Below, in pieces: positions 8,765-17,887 of a stretch of 64,000 bases of DNA (its first letter is position 1; every line of letters begins with the position of its first letter). Made by a program: the position numbers and the translations under genes. The DNA is taken from positions 124,001 through 188,000 of the forward strand of contig NZ_MASJ01000023.1 of the NCBI RefSeq assembly GCF_001700315.1. The letters run 5' to 3'. The DNA comes from Caryophanon tenue (GTDB lineage: Bacteria > Bacillota > Bacilli > Bacillales_A > Planococcaceae). Below the pieces are notes generated by a model, which did no database searches, was not told the DNA's origin, and was given only the letters and a program-made list of their open reading frames with translations.

Positions 8765-9827
8765 GTGTATTCACGCCCTCCAATCGCTCACCGTTCTCAT
8801 CAAAGAAGTATAAATCTTCGTGTTTTACAAAAACATACACATCTCGTGCAGTTGATATGAACGGCTCCGTTAGTTTCACATGCTGTTCGCCAAACTTATT
8901 TTTGACGCGGTAGAGCGTTTCACTCCCAAGTAGCTCAGTCGTAACAATTTCACTTTTCACCCAAAAGAAATCATCATTTGGCTGCTCACTTAATCGCGCT
9001 TTTTCGGGGCGATAGCCAATTGACTCCCCTGGCTTAACCGTTTGATGCACTAGGCTAATAACTTCCGTCACCGGTAAAATATTCATTGCAGGTGTTCCCA
9101 TAAACGTCGCCACAAATATATTTTGTGGACGATGATACAATTCCATCGGGCTACCGATTTGCATGACATTGCCTTCATTTAATAGAATGATTTGATCTGC
9201 CATCGACATGGCCTCTACTTGGTCATGCGTTACATAAATAAATGTCGTTTGTAGCTCCTTGTGCATATTAATCAGCTCATTACGCATTTCAGCACGTAAC
9301 TTCGCATCTAAATTGGATAATGGCTCATCAAAAATATATAAGTCTGGTCGCTTCACAATCGCGCGGGCTAACGCTACACGCTGGCGCTGGCCGCCGGATA
9401 ATTGGTGCGGCTTACGGTCTAAATACGCCGATAAATTGACCAATGTCGCGACTTGCTGCACACGTGCGTCAATTTCTTTTTTCGGCACACCGATATTTTC
9501 TAATCCAAACGAAATATTTTTATACACGGTCATCGTTGGGTAAAGCGCATAATTTTGAAACACCATCGCGATATTGCGGTCACCTGGCTTCACATCATTC
9601 ACAATACGGTCACCAATCCATACTTCACCCTCCGTTACCGCTTCTAAACCTGCAATCATGCGCAGTGTTGTGGATTTCCCACATCCTGAAGGTCCAACAA
9701 TAACGGTAAACGAGCCACTTGGAATAACAAAATTAATGTCTTCAACAGCCTTTTTAGTCGGCTGCTTTTTTTTACGTACTTTTTGGTCATAGTCTTTTGA
9801 AATATTTACTAGCTTTACATCCGCCAT
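8733..9827 (-). CDS. ugpC: Glycerol-3-phosphate ABC transporter ATPase UgpC
   Basis: A 364-residue ABC ATPase of the MalK/UgpC type. Walker A is GPSGCGKST (about residues 45-53), the signature is LSGGQRQRVALARA (about 147), Walker B is DLYIFDEPLSNLDAKLR, the switch histidine is in YVTHDQVEAM, and a C-terminal TOBE-like regulatory domain follows (GYRPEKARL). The ATG at 9827 has AGGAGAA upstream and begins MADVKLVNISK, the usual family N-terminus. This type of subunit energises the UgpA-UgpE permease. Confidence 0.88.
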   Translation of the reverse strand: MADVKLVNISKDYDQKVRKKKQPTKKAVEDINFVIPSGSFTVIVGPSGCGKSTTLRMIAGLEAVTEGEVWIGDRIVNDVKPGDRNIAMVFQNYALYPTMTVYKNISFGLENIGVPKKEIDARVQQVATLVNLSAYLDRKPHQLSGGQRQRVALARAIVKRPDLYIFDEPLSNLDAKLRAEMRNELINMHKELQTTFIYVTHDQVEAMSMADQIILLNEGNVMQIGSPMELYHRPQNIFVATFMGTPAMNILPVTEVISLVHQTVKPGESIGYRPEKARLSEQPNDDFFWVKSEIVTTELLGSETLYRVKNKFGEQHVKLTEPFISTARDVYVFVKHEDLYFFDENGERLEGVNTHEHHQQYALR

Positions 9828-9882
9828 GCACGATTCTCCTTTCGATAAAAGACGCGTCAGCATGACACGCCTTTTACGCTGC

Positions 9883-11175
9883 TTACTGATTTAATACGTC
9901 TGTTACACGCGTATCTGCCATTTCCATCGCTTCTTTTGTTGTTAAGTCTGGGTCTGCAATTAATGCTTCAACGGATTCGCGCCAAATGCTTGTAATTTCA
10001 TTAAATCCTGGCACTGACTCCCCAGGCACTGCATATTCTAGTTGCTCACGTGCTACCGCATAAAACGGTTGTGCCGCTTCTAACGCTTGACGCTCTTCAG
10101 AATTGGCAATGCTATGGCGAATTGGTAAATACCCTGTATGTTCTGTTGCCCATGAGTTTGATTCGGCATTCGTCACAAATTCAATGAATTCCCACGCTGC
10201 TTCTTGCTCTTCTTCCTCTAAGTTGCCTGTCATAACAATATTTGAGCCACCTACTGCAACGGCACGTTTATCGCCCTCTGGTAACATCATGACACCCATT
10301 TCAAACCCAGCCGCTTCTGCTGATTCCGCAAATTGCGATAAACGCGATGTTGACGCTAATAAAATAGCCGCTTTTTGTGTTTCAAATGATTGTACCGCCT
10401 TCTCTATCCCTTGGTCACCAATTGGAAATTCCCACGTACCTTCTTTAACCATATCCATTGTGAAGTCTACCGATGCTACCCCTTCCTCTGTCGCGAATAA
10501 CGATTGTTTTTTGTCGTCGCTAAACATTTTGCTATTTTGTTGATTCATATTCGCTTCAAATAGCCAAAATGTTTCCTCTTGTGTCCCACCAATCACACCG
10601 TCTTTTGTTAACTGTGCTGCTGCTTGTTGGAAACCTTCCCATGTATTTAATTGCGCTGGGTCTACCCCTGCTGCGTCAAATAAATCTTTGTTGTAATACA
10701 CAAGCGGTGTACTGTTGAAATACGGTAAGCCGTAATAAGAGCCATCAATATTAGAACTTGCTAAAATGCCTTCAATGAAATCATCTTTTTCAAACGTGTC
10801 GTCCCCTTCAATAAACGGTGTTAAATCTTCAACAACGCCGTCTTTTGCTAAGCCTGATACACTATTAATCACGGTAATAAACACATCAGGCTCATTGCCA
10901 GCTACCATCGACTGACGTACTTTTTGTTCCACTTCCGTATAGCTACCTTGCGTTGACGCCGTTACTTCAATACGATCTTGGCTCTCATTAAAGCGTTCAA
11001 CCAATTCGTCATTTGCTTCTTGAATTTTGTCTGCATACGCATACCAAAACGTCAGTTCAATTTTCTCGTCCTCTGTTGAGGCTTCTGTTTGTGCATCTTG
11101 CTCCTCGTTGCTACATGCTGCTAACATACCGCATAGTGCTACTGTCCCCATTAAGGCTGTCCATTTTCGTTTCAT
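9883..11175 (-). CDS. ugpB: Glycerol-3-phosphate ABC transporter lipoprotein UgpB
   Basis: A 430-residue extracellular solute-binding lipoprotein. The signal peptide ends in the lipobox LAAC (cysteine about residue 21), followed by an acidic linker and the family 1 binding-protein fold (LTFWYAYADKIQEANDELVERFNES). It is the first structural gene of the operon. The 5' leader contains a Pho-box-like repeat and a terminator that fits control by GlpP, which supports glycerol-3-phosphate or glycerophosphodiesters as ligand over a plain sugar. Confidence 0.82.
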   Translation of the reverse strand: MKRKWTALMGTVALCGMLAACSNEEQDAQTEASTEDEKIELTFWYAYADKIQEANDELVERFNESQDRIEVTASTQGSYTEVEQKVRQSMVAGNEPDVFITVINSVSGLAKDGVVEDLTPFIEGDDTFEKDDFIEGILASSNIDGSYYGLPYFNSTPLVYYNKDLFDAAGVDPAQLNTWEGFQQAAAQLTKDGVIGGTQEETFWLFEANMNQQNSKMFSDDKKQSLFATEEGVASVDFTMDMVKEGTWEFPIGDQGIEKAVQSFETQKAAILLASTSRLSQFAESAEAAGFEMGVMMLPEGDKRAVAVGGSNIVMTGNLEEEEQEAAWEFIEFVTNAESNSWATEHTGYLPIRHSIANSEERQALEAAQPFYAVAREQLEYAVPGESVPGFNEITSIWRESVEALIADPDLTTKEAMEMADTRVTDVLNQ

Positions 11176-11273
11176 GATAATCTCCCTCTCTTATTTCAAT
11201 TTGTTGTATGTAATTCGGTGTGTATGTAGTTCGGTACGCTCGCTACATATACAAACCTCCTTATGCGCTGGCA

Positions 11274-11356
11274 CAAAAAAGAGACACCACAAATAAACAT
11301 TACGTTCGTCGTACAATGCTGTACGTATGAATGCAATATCAATTCGTGGCATCTCT
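11274..11356 (-). terminator. Leader terminator of the ugp operon, candidate GlpP target
   Basis: On the minus strand, AGAGATGCCACGAAT (11356-11342) can pair over all 15 positions, with G-U wobbles, with ATTTGTGGTGTCTCT (11294-11280), followed at once by a T-run (11280-11275). A small inner hairpin, GTACAGCATTGTAC, sits in the loop. It lies between the promoter and ugpB, directly behind glpP. B. subtilis GlpP allows readthrough of such leader terminators when glycerol-3-phosphate is present. Confidence 0.75.
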
Positions 11357-11392
11357 TCATCTAGCCGGCTATGTATTTACTTTTCTAACACA

Positions 11393-11424
11393 AGTATACC
11401 GAGCGAATGTTAATCGTATGTTAA
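11393..11424 (-). promoter_or_regulatory. Pho-box-like direct repeat and -10 box upstream of ugpB
   Basis: On the minus strand TTAACA occurs twice with an 11-base period (TTAACATACGATTAACA, 11424-11408), the spacing and sequence of PhoP boxes in Bacillus. Nine bases further on is TATACT (11398-11393), a good -10 box with no clear -35, as expected of an activator-dependent promoter. CGAGCG/CGCTCG arms flank the pair of boxes. An imperfect CcpA-like site overlaps but has two mismatches. Confidence 0.6.
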
Positions 11425-11463
11425 CGCTCGCACAAAAACATGTAAATAATTATGAATTTTCTA

Positions 11464-12075
11464 TCATTTATAGTCAAGAAGCGGCTCATCGCGGAGCACT
11501 TTCCATAATGGCTCATACGATGTCACGATACCTTGCGCACCGCTCGCTAATGCTTCTTCAGCATGTAGCCGCTCATTAACAAATCCACCGGTCACAATTG
11601 GAATATTAGAAACACCAACAACATAGCGAATAATATCCGGTAAACGACTCGGCATCAGCTCAATCATATCAGCTTTCGTGTCGCGCAATGTATCTTCAAT
11701 ATGTGTCACCACTTCCGTATCAATTAAAAAGATGCGCTGCACAACATATAGCTGCTGTGCCTTCGCGCGTTTAATATCAGCCACTTTATTTGTGACAATC
11801 CCAAATGGCTGAATGACCGAGCGAATAAATTCCATTCCGTATTTATCTGTCTTTAAGCCACCGATTTTATCGACATCGAGTAACACTGGCAGCCCATTCC
11901 GCTGCAAAATATGCACATATTCCTTCACCGATAGTACATTGCCTGTTAGTAGCATCACCGAACCAATATAATCTTTATAACGCAGTGCCTTATCTAACGA
12001 TTTTGGGTCTTTCACGGCGACAATTAGCTTTAAACGCTTGAGCCGCTCATTAAAATATTGTTGTGTAATGGTCAT
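11464..12075 (-). CDS. glpP: Glycerol-3-phosphate responsive antiterminator GlpP
   Basis: A 203-residue protein of the GlpP family, a TIM-barrel-like RNA-binding antiterminator. Family signatures visible are VAVKDPKSLDKAL, LLTGNVLSVKEYV, HIDLDKIGGL-like LLDVDKIGGLKTDKYG, a Q-RIFLIDTEV stretch, ELMPSRLPDIIRY and PIVTGGFVNERLHAEEALASGAQGIVTS. In B. subtilis GlpP with glycerol-3-phosphate prevents termination in leaders of glp genes. Here it is the first gene upstream of the ugp leader terminator, in the same orientation. A TATAAT box lies at 12113-12108 on its strand. Confidence 0.9.
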   Translation of the reverse strand: MTITQQYFNERLKRLKLIVAVKDPKSLDKALRYKDYIGSVMLLTGNVLSVKEYVHILQRNGLPVLLDVDKIGGLKTDKYGMEFIRSVIQPFGIVTNKVADIKRAKAQQLYVVQRIFLIDTEVVTHIEDTLRDTKADMIELMPSRLPDIIRYVVGVSNIPIVTGGFVNERLHAEEALASGAQGIVTSYEPLWKVLRDEPLLDYK

Positions 12076-12251
12076 CGTTTCATTTTCCCCCTTTTTGTGT
12101 TTCTTCTATTATAAAGGGACATTGTCGAAGCTTCGTACAGCGCGTGTTAAATTTATATTAACTTGAAACATTCAGTAGTGAATTTCTTTCATAAAAACTG
12201 CATGCAAACATGCTATACTCTGTGTACCAAATATTGAAAGGATGTATCAAC

Positions 12252-12587
12252 ATGCCTTATTACATCACCGCGTCCATACCACTTCCAGAAAACCATTTCG
12301 TTACACGCACAGAAGAAATGCCCACAATTTTTCAAGCACGTCACTTGCCGATTTTTCATGTGCCCGATATGCCACAAAATGCCGAAGTGCTTTTTCACTT
12401 TTTACATACTGAAGCCGCGCACTATTACCAGTGCACATTCGAGTTTGTACATATAGACGCCTATCCAGTAAAACAAAAACAAATCATTTTTCTTCATCAG
12501 CTAACCGCACCACAGCAATTATTGTTGGCAAGCGGACAAATGCTCATTATTGAAAAAGTGGATGCAGCTTCACAGGTTTTGTTTTAA
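12252..12587 (+). CDS. Hypothetical protein
   Basis: A 111-residue protein that I do not recognise. The ATG at 12252 has GAAAGGATG upstream; the frame extends further upstream without a better ribosome binding site. The sequence begins MPYYITASIPLPENHF, has no signal peptide or membrane segment and is rich in His and Gln. It ends directly against the ATG of a broken cardiolipin synthase fragment. Confidence 0.5.
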   Translation: MPYYITASIPLPENHFVTRTEEMPTIFQARHLPIFHVPDMPQNAEVLFHFLHTEAAHYYQCTFEFVHIDAYPVKQKQIIFLHQLTAPQQLLLASGQMLIIEKVDAASQVLF

Positions 12588-12797
12588 ATGATAGCAATAA
12601 TTGATGTGCGTAGCTTTAGCCTAAACTTTGAAATTAACGCCATTCTCTTTGATGAAAATTTCGCGATTCAATGTCGCCAGCTATTTGAGCACAATATTTC
12701 ACTTAGCCGTGAAATTACACATGACATTTATGCAAACCGCCCACTTTGGACGAAAATACGCGAAGCCTTTTCGAGATTACTGTCGCCGCTATTGTAA
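12588..12797 (+). pseudogene. Cardiolipin synthase C-terminal remnant
   Basis: A 69-codon frame whose sequence DVRSFSLNFEINAILFDENF, then RPLWTKIREAFSRLLSPLL, is the C-terminal end of a phospholipase D-type cardiolipin synthase (family end: N-D-R-S-F-LNFE, RPL-x-R-x-x-E-x-ARLLSPLL). The two HKD catalytic motifs and all upstream residues are missing: intact enzymes have about 480 residues. There is no ribosome binding site of its own. It is best read as a deletion remnant joined to the unrelated gene before it. Confidence 0.75.
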
Positions 12798-12820
12798 ACT
12801 ACTAAAAAAAACAGACACGT

Positions 12821-12856
12821 AACGCCTTCAGTAGCTATCATGACGGAAGGCGTTTT
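12821..12856 (+). terminator. Intrinsic terminator after the cls remnant
   Basis: AACGCCTTC (12821-12829) pairs with GAAGGCGTT (12846-12854), followed by TTTT. Confidence 0.75.
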
Positions 12857-12949
12857 ATACGTGGAACAGAGGAACTTCCTTCAACAATCTCGAAGCATAC
12901 ATTCGCGAATGTACGATAACTACAAGAGACCACCTCACCATTCCCCGCT

Positions 12950-13741
12950 TCAAATCAACATCGCATACGCTTGTGGTGTCATATTCATATATTTTTTAAA
13001 CATTTTATAAAAATGGGATTCATCATAATACGGATACGTCGCTAAAATATCTTTCGTTTTAAGCGGCGCATGTTTCATTTCATTTACAAGATGTTGGAGC
13101 TGCGTAATTTGCATAAACTGCTTTGGGCTCATGCCAATATGTTGCTGAAAAAGCATGCGGACATAGCGCGCGCTGTAGCAAAACTGTTGTTCGAGCTGTT
13201 TTAGTGTAATATTGCCGTTTGAGGTATAAATCATCGAGGTCATTTGTTCAATAAGAAGCTGTTGGGGCGATAAAGGGGCTTGCTGAAAGATAGGCTCTGC
13301 TAAAATATGTGCAATAATCGCAGCATCCATTGTTTCACCAATTAGACGCTCCCATAACAGGCTTAAAAAAGGGGCGCTCTCTAAAACAAGCCAGCGCATT
13401 TGATCGTTCAGCTCTGCTTGCGATAGGGCAAATTGTTTTACATGATGGCACGGCTTCAAGCGAATTCCGACGTAACGTCCTACTTCAGCAAATGTAAACA
13501 ACATGCGTTCTTTTGGACTTGGAATGACAAAACTATTCGTTAACGGTCCATCTAAATAAAACACAATATCAAGACAACTATCCGGAATGCCGGGCAACTC
13601 GACAATGCGTGTTGATTCGACTGTAAAGAAGTAAATCGTTTGAACATTCGAATTTGCACATGGTGGAATATGAAACTCGCGTAAAGCTGGTAAAACTTTT
13701 TGCCATTCTGGCTGTGCCATATAAAACTGCTTATCGTTCAT
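12950..13741 (-). CDS. AraC family transcriptional regulator
   Basis: A 263-residue regulator. The C-terminal third contains the two helix-turn-helix units of AraC proteins, the first in ITLKQLEQQFCYSARYVRMLFQQHIGMSPKQF and the second ending in YYDESHFYKMFKKYMNMTPQAY. The N-terminal domain (about 1-160) is of the type found in DUF6597/AraC regulators (FYLDGPLTNSFVIPSP). The ATG at 13741 follows GAGGGGATTATA. It diverges from the amine oxidase operon and is a plausible regulator of it. Confidence 0.85.
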   Translation of the reverse strand: MNDKQFYMAQPEWQKVLPALREFHIPPCANSNVQTIYFFTVESTRIVELPGIPDSCLDIVFYLDGPLTNSFVIPSPKERMLFTFAEVGRYVGIRLKPCHHVKQFALSQAELNDQMRWLVLESAPFLSLLWERLIGETMDAAIIAHILAEPIFQQAPLSPQQLLIEQMTSMIYTSNGNITLKQLEQQFCYSARYVRMLFQQHIGMSPKQFMQITQLQHLVNEMKHAPLKTKDILATYPYYDESHFYKMFKKYMNMTPQAYAMLI

Positions 13742-13892
13742 TATAATCCCCTCACTCTTTGTTATTTTTTCTAACATACCTTTTCATTATGTTATATTTT
13801 ATTACACGAAAAATCAATCATTTCCGTTTTTTACAATGAAAAAGCCGAAAAATTCAGATAATATAAGCGTAACAAGAGAGGAGATGTTACAT

Positions 13893-15881
13893 ATGGTAAA
13901 CATTCAAGAACAAAAAACAAGCGTCATTCATCCACTAAGTCCCTTAACAGTTGAAGAGGTCGAGCAAGCGGTTGCCATTTTAAAAGCGACACATCCATTA
14001 CATGATGCGTTCCGCTTCCCAACGATTACGCTACATGAGCCGTCAAAAGAGGTCGTGTTAAATTTCCAAGAAGGTGATGCAATTGAGCGTGAAGTGTTCA
14101 TCACCTTACTTGACAATAAAGAGCTCACGACATATGAAGCCGTCGTATCAATTACACAACAACAGGTACTCAGCTTTACTGAAATTCCAGATGTACAACC
14201 TGGCATTATGCTCGATGAGTTTTTAGAATGCGAGGACCTTGTGAAGGCACATCCAGATTTCCAAGCAGCGCTGAAAAAACGTGGCATTGCATCAGCTGAT
14301 TTAATTATGGTTGATCCGTGGTCAGCTGGTTACTTCGATATTCCAGAACATGAAGGGAAGCGTATTGCACGTGCGATTTGCTGGGAGAAAAAATTTGCCG
14401 ATGATAACGGCTATGCATATCCACTAACAGGCATCGTTGTGTATGTTGATTTAAACAACATGGAAGTCGAGCGCGTTGAAGATTACGGTGTGCGTGACAT
14501 GCCAACAACCGATGCGAACTATTACCCAGAAACAAGCGACTCGATTACATTCCGTGATGATTTAAAGCCACTTGATATTATTCAGCCAGAAGGACCGAGC
14601 TTCACTGTTGAGGGCAACTTAATTAAATGGCAAAAATGGAGCTTCCGCTATGGCTTCACACCGCGTGAAGGGCTTGTGTTATATACGATTTCTTATAACG
14701 ATAAAGGCGTTGACCGTCCGATTTTATACCGCGGCGCATTATCTGAAATGGTTGTGCCTTACGGGGATGCCTCTTTTGCGCACAATACACAAAATGCCTT
14801 CGATGCAGGCGAATATGGGATGGGGCAACTTGCTAATTCGTTAGAGCTTGGCTGTGATTGCTTAGGGCATATTCATTACTTCGATGCTGTAATGAGCGAT
14901 GGTTTGGGCAATCCACGTACCATTAAAAATGCAATTTGCTTACATGAGGAAGATTTCGGTATCGGCTGGAAACATACAGACTGGCGTACAAATCATATGG
15001 AAGTTCGTCGCTCTCGCCGCCTTGTCATTTCATTCTTCTGTACAGTCGGAAACTATGATTACGGCTTCTACTGGAGCTTCTACCAAGACGGTACGATTCA
15101 AGTGGAAGTGAAATTAACAGGGATGTTAAATACCGGTACATTTGATGAAACAGGTACGTCAAAATACGGCACACAAATTGCACCAGGCTTAAATGCGGTG
15201 CATCACCAACATTTCTTTAACTTCCGCTTAGATACGATGTTAGACGGTGTGAAAAACTCGGTCGTTGAAACGGAAACACACGCGGAACCAGAAGGACCTA
15301 ATAACCCACATAGCAATGCCTTCTATCCCGTATCACGCACATTTGAAACGGAGCAGCAAGCGATTCGCCAGCTTGATTTAGCGACGCAACGCACGTGGAA
15401 AATTATTAATAAAAACGCGAAAAATTTCGTCAACCAACCTGTTGGCTACAAAATTATGCCAGGTGAAAACTGTTTACCATTTGCTCATGATAGCGCAAGT
15501 GTTATGAAACGTGCCGGCTTTATTAAAAATCACTTATATGTCACACCATTTGACCGCGACGAAATGTACGCAACGGGCAAATACCCGAATCAACATAAAG
15601 GTGGCGATGGCTTGCCGAAATACGCAGCAGCGGATCGTCCAATTGATGACGAGGATATCGTTGTGTGGTACACGATGGGGCACCATCACTTAACACGTAC
15701 GGAAGATTGGCCAGTCATGCCTACTGCGTATATTGACTTTAAGCTAAAACCAGTTGGCTTCTTTGACCGCAACCCTGCACTTGATGTGCCACGCCCATCA
15801 CAAAAACACGGCTGTAGTGTATCGAACACTACAGAACAAAGTAACTGTAGCTCGACTTCTTCTACTTGTTCACAAGACTAA
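13893..15881 (+). CDS. Copper amine oxidase (primary-amine/tyramine oxidase)
   Basis: A 662-residue copper-containing amine oxidase that would oxidise a primary amine to aldehyde, ammonia and hydrogen peroxide. The TPQ cofactor motif is T-V-G-N-Y-D-Y, in which tyrosine of NYD is modified; the copper ligands HQH are in AVHHQHFFNFRLD, and the third His is in the MGHHHLTRTEDWPVMP segment. No signal peptide is seen, so it is cytoplasmic. The ATG at 13893 lies ten bases after AGAGGAG. Unusual: the last ~25 residues after PRPSQKHG are Ser/Thr-rich with four cysteines, which may carry metal. It is followed by a permease and two unknown genes. Confidence 0.9.
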   Translation: MVNIQEQKTSVIHPLSPLTVEEVEQAVAILKATHPLHDAFRFPTITLHEPSKEVVLNFQEGDAIEREVFITLLDNKELTTYEAVVSITQQQVLSFTEIPDVQPGIMLDEFLECEDLVKAHPDFQAALKKRGIASADLIMVDPWSAGYFDIPEHEGKRIARAICWEKKFADDNGYAYPLTGIVVYVDLNNMEVERVEDYGVRDMPTTDANYYPETSDSITFRDDLKPLDIIQPEGPSFTVEGNLIKWQKWSFRYGFTPREGLVLYTISYNDKGVDRPILYRGALSEMVVPYGDASFAHNTQNAFDAGEYGMGQLANSLELGCDCLGHIHYFDAVMSDGLGNPRTIKNAICLHEEDFGIGWKHTDWRTNHMEVRRSRRLVISFFCTVGNYDYGFYWSFYQDGTIQVEVKLTGMLNTGTFDETGTSKYGTQIAPGLNAVHHQHFFNFRLDTMLDGVKNSVVETETHAEPEGPNNPHSNAFYPVSRTFETEQQAIRQLDLATQRTWKIINKNAKNFVNQPVGYKIMPGENCLPFAHDSASVMKRAGFIKNHLYVTPFDRDEMYATGKYPNQHKGGDGLPKYAAADRPIDDEDIVVWYTMGHHHLTRTEDWPVMPTAYIDFKLKPVGFFDRNPALDVPRPSQKHGCSVSNTTEQSNCSSTSSTCSQD

Positions 15882-15964
15882 GCCTCGGACTTTCCACATG
15901 GTTGTAGCCTCGCGCTGCAACCATCTCCTTTTTATTGCATTACATACACGTTAGGGGGAATTAT

Positions 15965-17380
15965 ATGGAATTAAAACGTTCACTTGGATTTTGGCAAGCA
16001 TATGCAACGGCTACCGGTTTAGTCGTGGCGGGTTCTACAATGGTATCACTTGGGAATAGCTTTGGAACGATTGGGCCAGCATTCATTGTCGCCGCCTTTA
16101 TTGCAATGGTCATTAGCATTATTATTGCACTCTCTTATGCAGAGCTCGCTTCGATTATTCCAGGTGCTGGGATGATTGGGGATTACACGCTCGTTTCAAT
16201 GGGGCGCTTTATGTCGATTATTGCCGTGCTTGGTGGTTATTTAGTACTTGTCGCTGCAGTTGGACCAATGGAAACGATGACGGCAAGTATGGCAGTTGCG
16301 TATTTATTTCCAAGTGCTAACACATTATACGTTGCCATTGCATTGTTGACGTTATTTTTACTCATTAACGTGCTAGGCGTCGAAGTTTTCGGCTCTGTCC
16401 AATTAACAGTTGTCGGTATTTTAATGATTGGTACGATGGCACTTGGCATTTTCGGTTTACTCGATCTATTCACAGTCGGCACACCGGTAACACCTGAATT
16501 TAACCCAGCTGGCTGGTCAACGGTGTTTCAAGCATTCGCCCTTGGACTTTGGCTATTTATCGGCATTGAATACGTCATTCCACTTGGCAATGAAGTGAAA
16601 AAGCCAGAGCGAACAATTCCAAAGGCGATGATTTTCGGCTTATTAACGATTTTTGTGGTCGATATGTTATTTGGCTATGCACTAACACGTTATATTGGCT
16701 TAGATGCTCTCGCCGCTGCAGATATTCCACAAATTATTGGTGCGTCTGCAATGTTTGGTGAGCGTGGCGGTATTATCATGGCACTATTAACAATGCTTGC
16801 TGCGGTGAGTACCATTAATGCGACATTTGCCGCTGTTCCACGTATGTTTTACGGACTTGCGCGCCAAGGTTTATTACCGAAAATTTTCGGCTATATCCAC
16901 CCGCGTTTTCGCACACCTGCCTTTAGCATTTTCTTCGTCTTCTCATTATTTTTACTGCCGTTATTTGTGCTAGATATCAACATTACGCTTATGACGACAC
17001 TACTTATGTCAGCAAGTGTCACATGGTTAATTACATATATCATCGCACAAGTGAACGTCTTAATTTTACGTAAACGCTACCCGCATATTGCTCGCCCGTT
17101 TAAAGCACCCTTTACACCGGTTGTGCAAATTATCGGGATTGTTGCTTGTATGTATATGATTGTGACGGTGCATCCTGACCCACAAACAAAATGGTTGGTG
17201 TTTAGTATTGCAGGTGGCTTTATGGCCGTTATTATCGTCTATGCGATTGCGTGGCTCCGCTATAAAAAGCTACCGTTTTTCACACCGGTTATGCTTGAAG
17301 AGTTACAACCGCTACAAGAGCCGGAGCTTGCACCTGTACCAAAACGTGTACCTGAACAAGTACCGACGAAAAGTTGGTGA
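15965..17380 (+). CDS. APC family amino acid/amine permease
   Basis: A 471-residue permease with about 12 membrane helices. The first helix carries the APC substrate-binding stretch TGLVVAGSTMVSLGNSFG, followed by LSYAELASIIPGAGMIGDY. The charged loop between helices (ARQGLLPKIFGYIHPRFRTP) is typical. The start follows AGGGGGAATTAT. The C-terminal tail is a Pro/Glu/Val-rich low-complexity repeat (PEQVPTK). Coupled with the amine oxidase, it probably imports the amine substrate or its amino-acid precursor. Confidence 0.85.
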   Translation: MELKRSLGFWQAYATATGLVVAGSTMVSLGNSFGTIGPAFIVAAFIAMVISIIIALSYAELASIIPGAGMIGDYTLVSMGRFMSIIAVLGGYLVLVAAVGPMETMTASMAVAYLFPSANTLYVAIALLTLFLLINVLGVEVFGSVQLTVVGILMIGTMALGIFGLLDLFTVGTPVTPEFNPAGWSTVFQAFALGLWLFIGIEYVIPLGNEVKKPERTIPKAMIFGLLTIFVVDMLFGYALTRYIGLDALAAADIPQIIGASAMFGERGGIIMALLTMLAAVSTINATFAAVPRMFYGLARQGLLPKIFGYIHPRFRTPAFSIFFVFSLFLLPLFVLDINITLMTTLLMSASVTWLITYIIAQVNVLILRKRYPHIARPFKAPFTPVVQIIGIVACMYMIVTVHPDPQTKWLVFSIAGGFMAVIIVYAIAWLRYKKLPFFTPVMLEELQPLQEPELAPVPKRVPEQVPTKSW

Positions 17381-17386
17381 TGTCGC

Positions 17387-17887
17387 ATGCGTACAATTGG
17401 ACAGCTAAAGGTCGAACAGTTTTTACAACAGCAAGTAGCACAGTTTACGCTACCACTTACACAACAGCAACCACTCGCTTACTGCTTCAGCACAGAAGAC
17501 GTCACACTTTCAGTTAGCTATGACGTACAAAAAAAATTACTCGCACAGCTATACCCACTTATTGTGACGTATACGTTTCCCGTTACGTCTAGTGAAACAA
17601 CCGAAGCAAGCTATAAATTCCATAAAAAAGCATGGTTTACAAAAAAACAACAACGATTGTTGCCACAGCTTGCCTTTTTCGATCCACATGTAGTAGACAT
17701 TGCATCACTTACGTATACGCAATGCAACCAGCAAGCCACGCTACGTTTTTCGGTCATTCCAGGCAGCTATCACATTTTAATTTTCCCACCGATGCATCAA
17801 GGCATTGCGTTCACAAAACAAGAAATTGCCTATTTCTTGAGCATTTATGAAACACTCAGTAAAAAAGGAGTGCATGCTATATGTTAA
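17387..17887 (+). CDS. Hypothetical protein of the amine oxidase operon
   Basis: A 166-residue soluble protein starting seven bases after the permease stop and overlapping the next start by seven bases, so clearly part of the operon. No known domain was recognised. It has no signal peptide, is Gln-rich in its N-terminal part and ends HAIC. A role with the amine oxidase, for instance in maturation or metal supply, is only a suggestion from position. Confidence 0.65.
   Translation: MRTIGQLKVEQFLQQQVAQFTLPLTQQQPLAYCFSTEDVTLSVSYDVQKKLLAQLYPLIVTYTFPVTSSETTEASYKFHKKAWFTKKQQRLLPQLAFFDPHVVDIASLTYTQCNQQATLRFSVIPGSYHILIFPPMHQGIAFTKQEIAYFLSIYETLSKKGVHAIC

Noticed and set aside
10103-10543. 146-codon frame opposite ugpB
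   Set aside because: Shadow of a conserved lipoprotein gene; no ribosome binding site.
7005-11175. Maltose or multiple-sugar ABC importer
   Set aside because: The fold alone would allow it, but glpP, the antiterminator-type leader, the Pho-box-like promoter and the phosphoesterase point to glycerol-3-phosphate.
11419-11433. CcpA (cre) site in the ugp promoter
   Set aside because: Two of the fixed positions do not match and the sequence is better explained by the TTAACA repeats.
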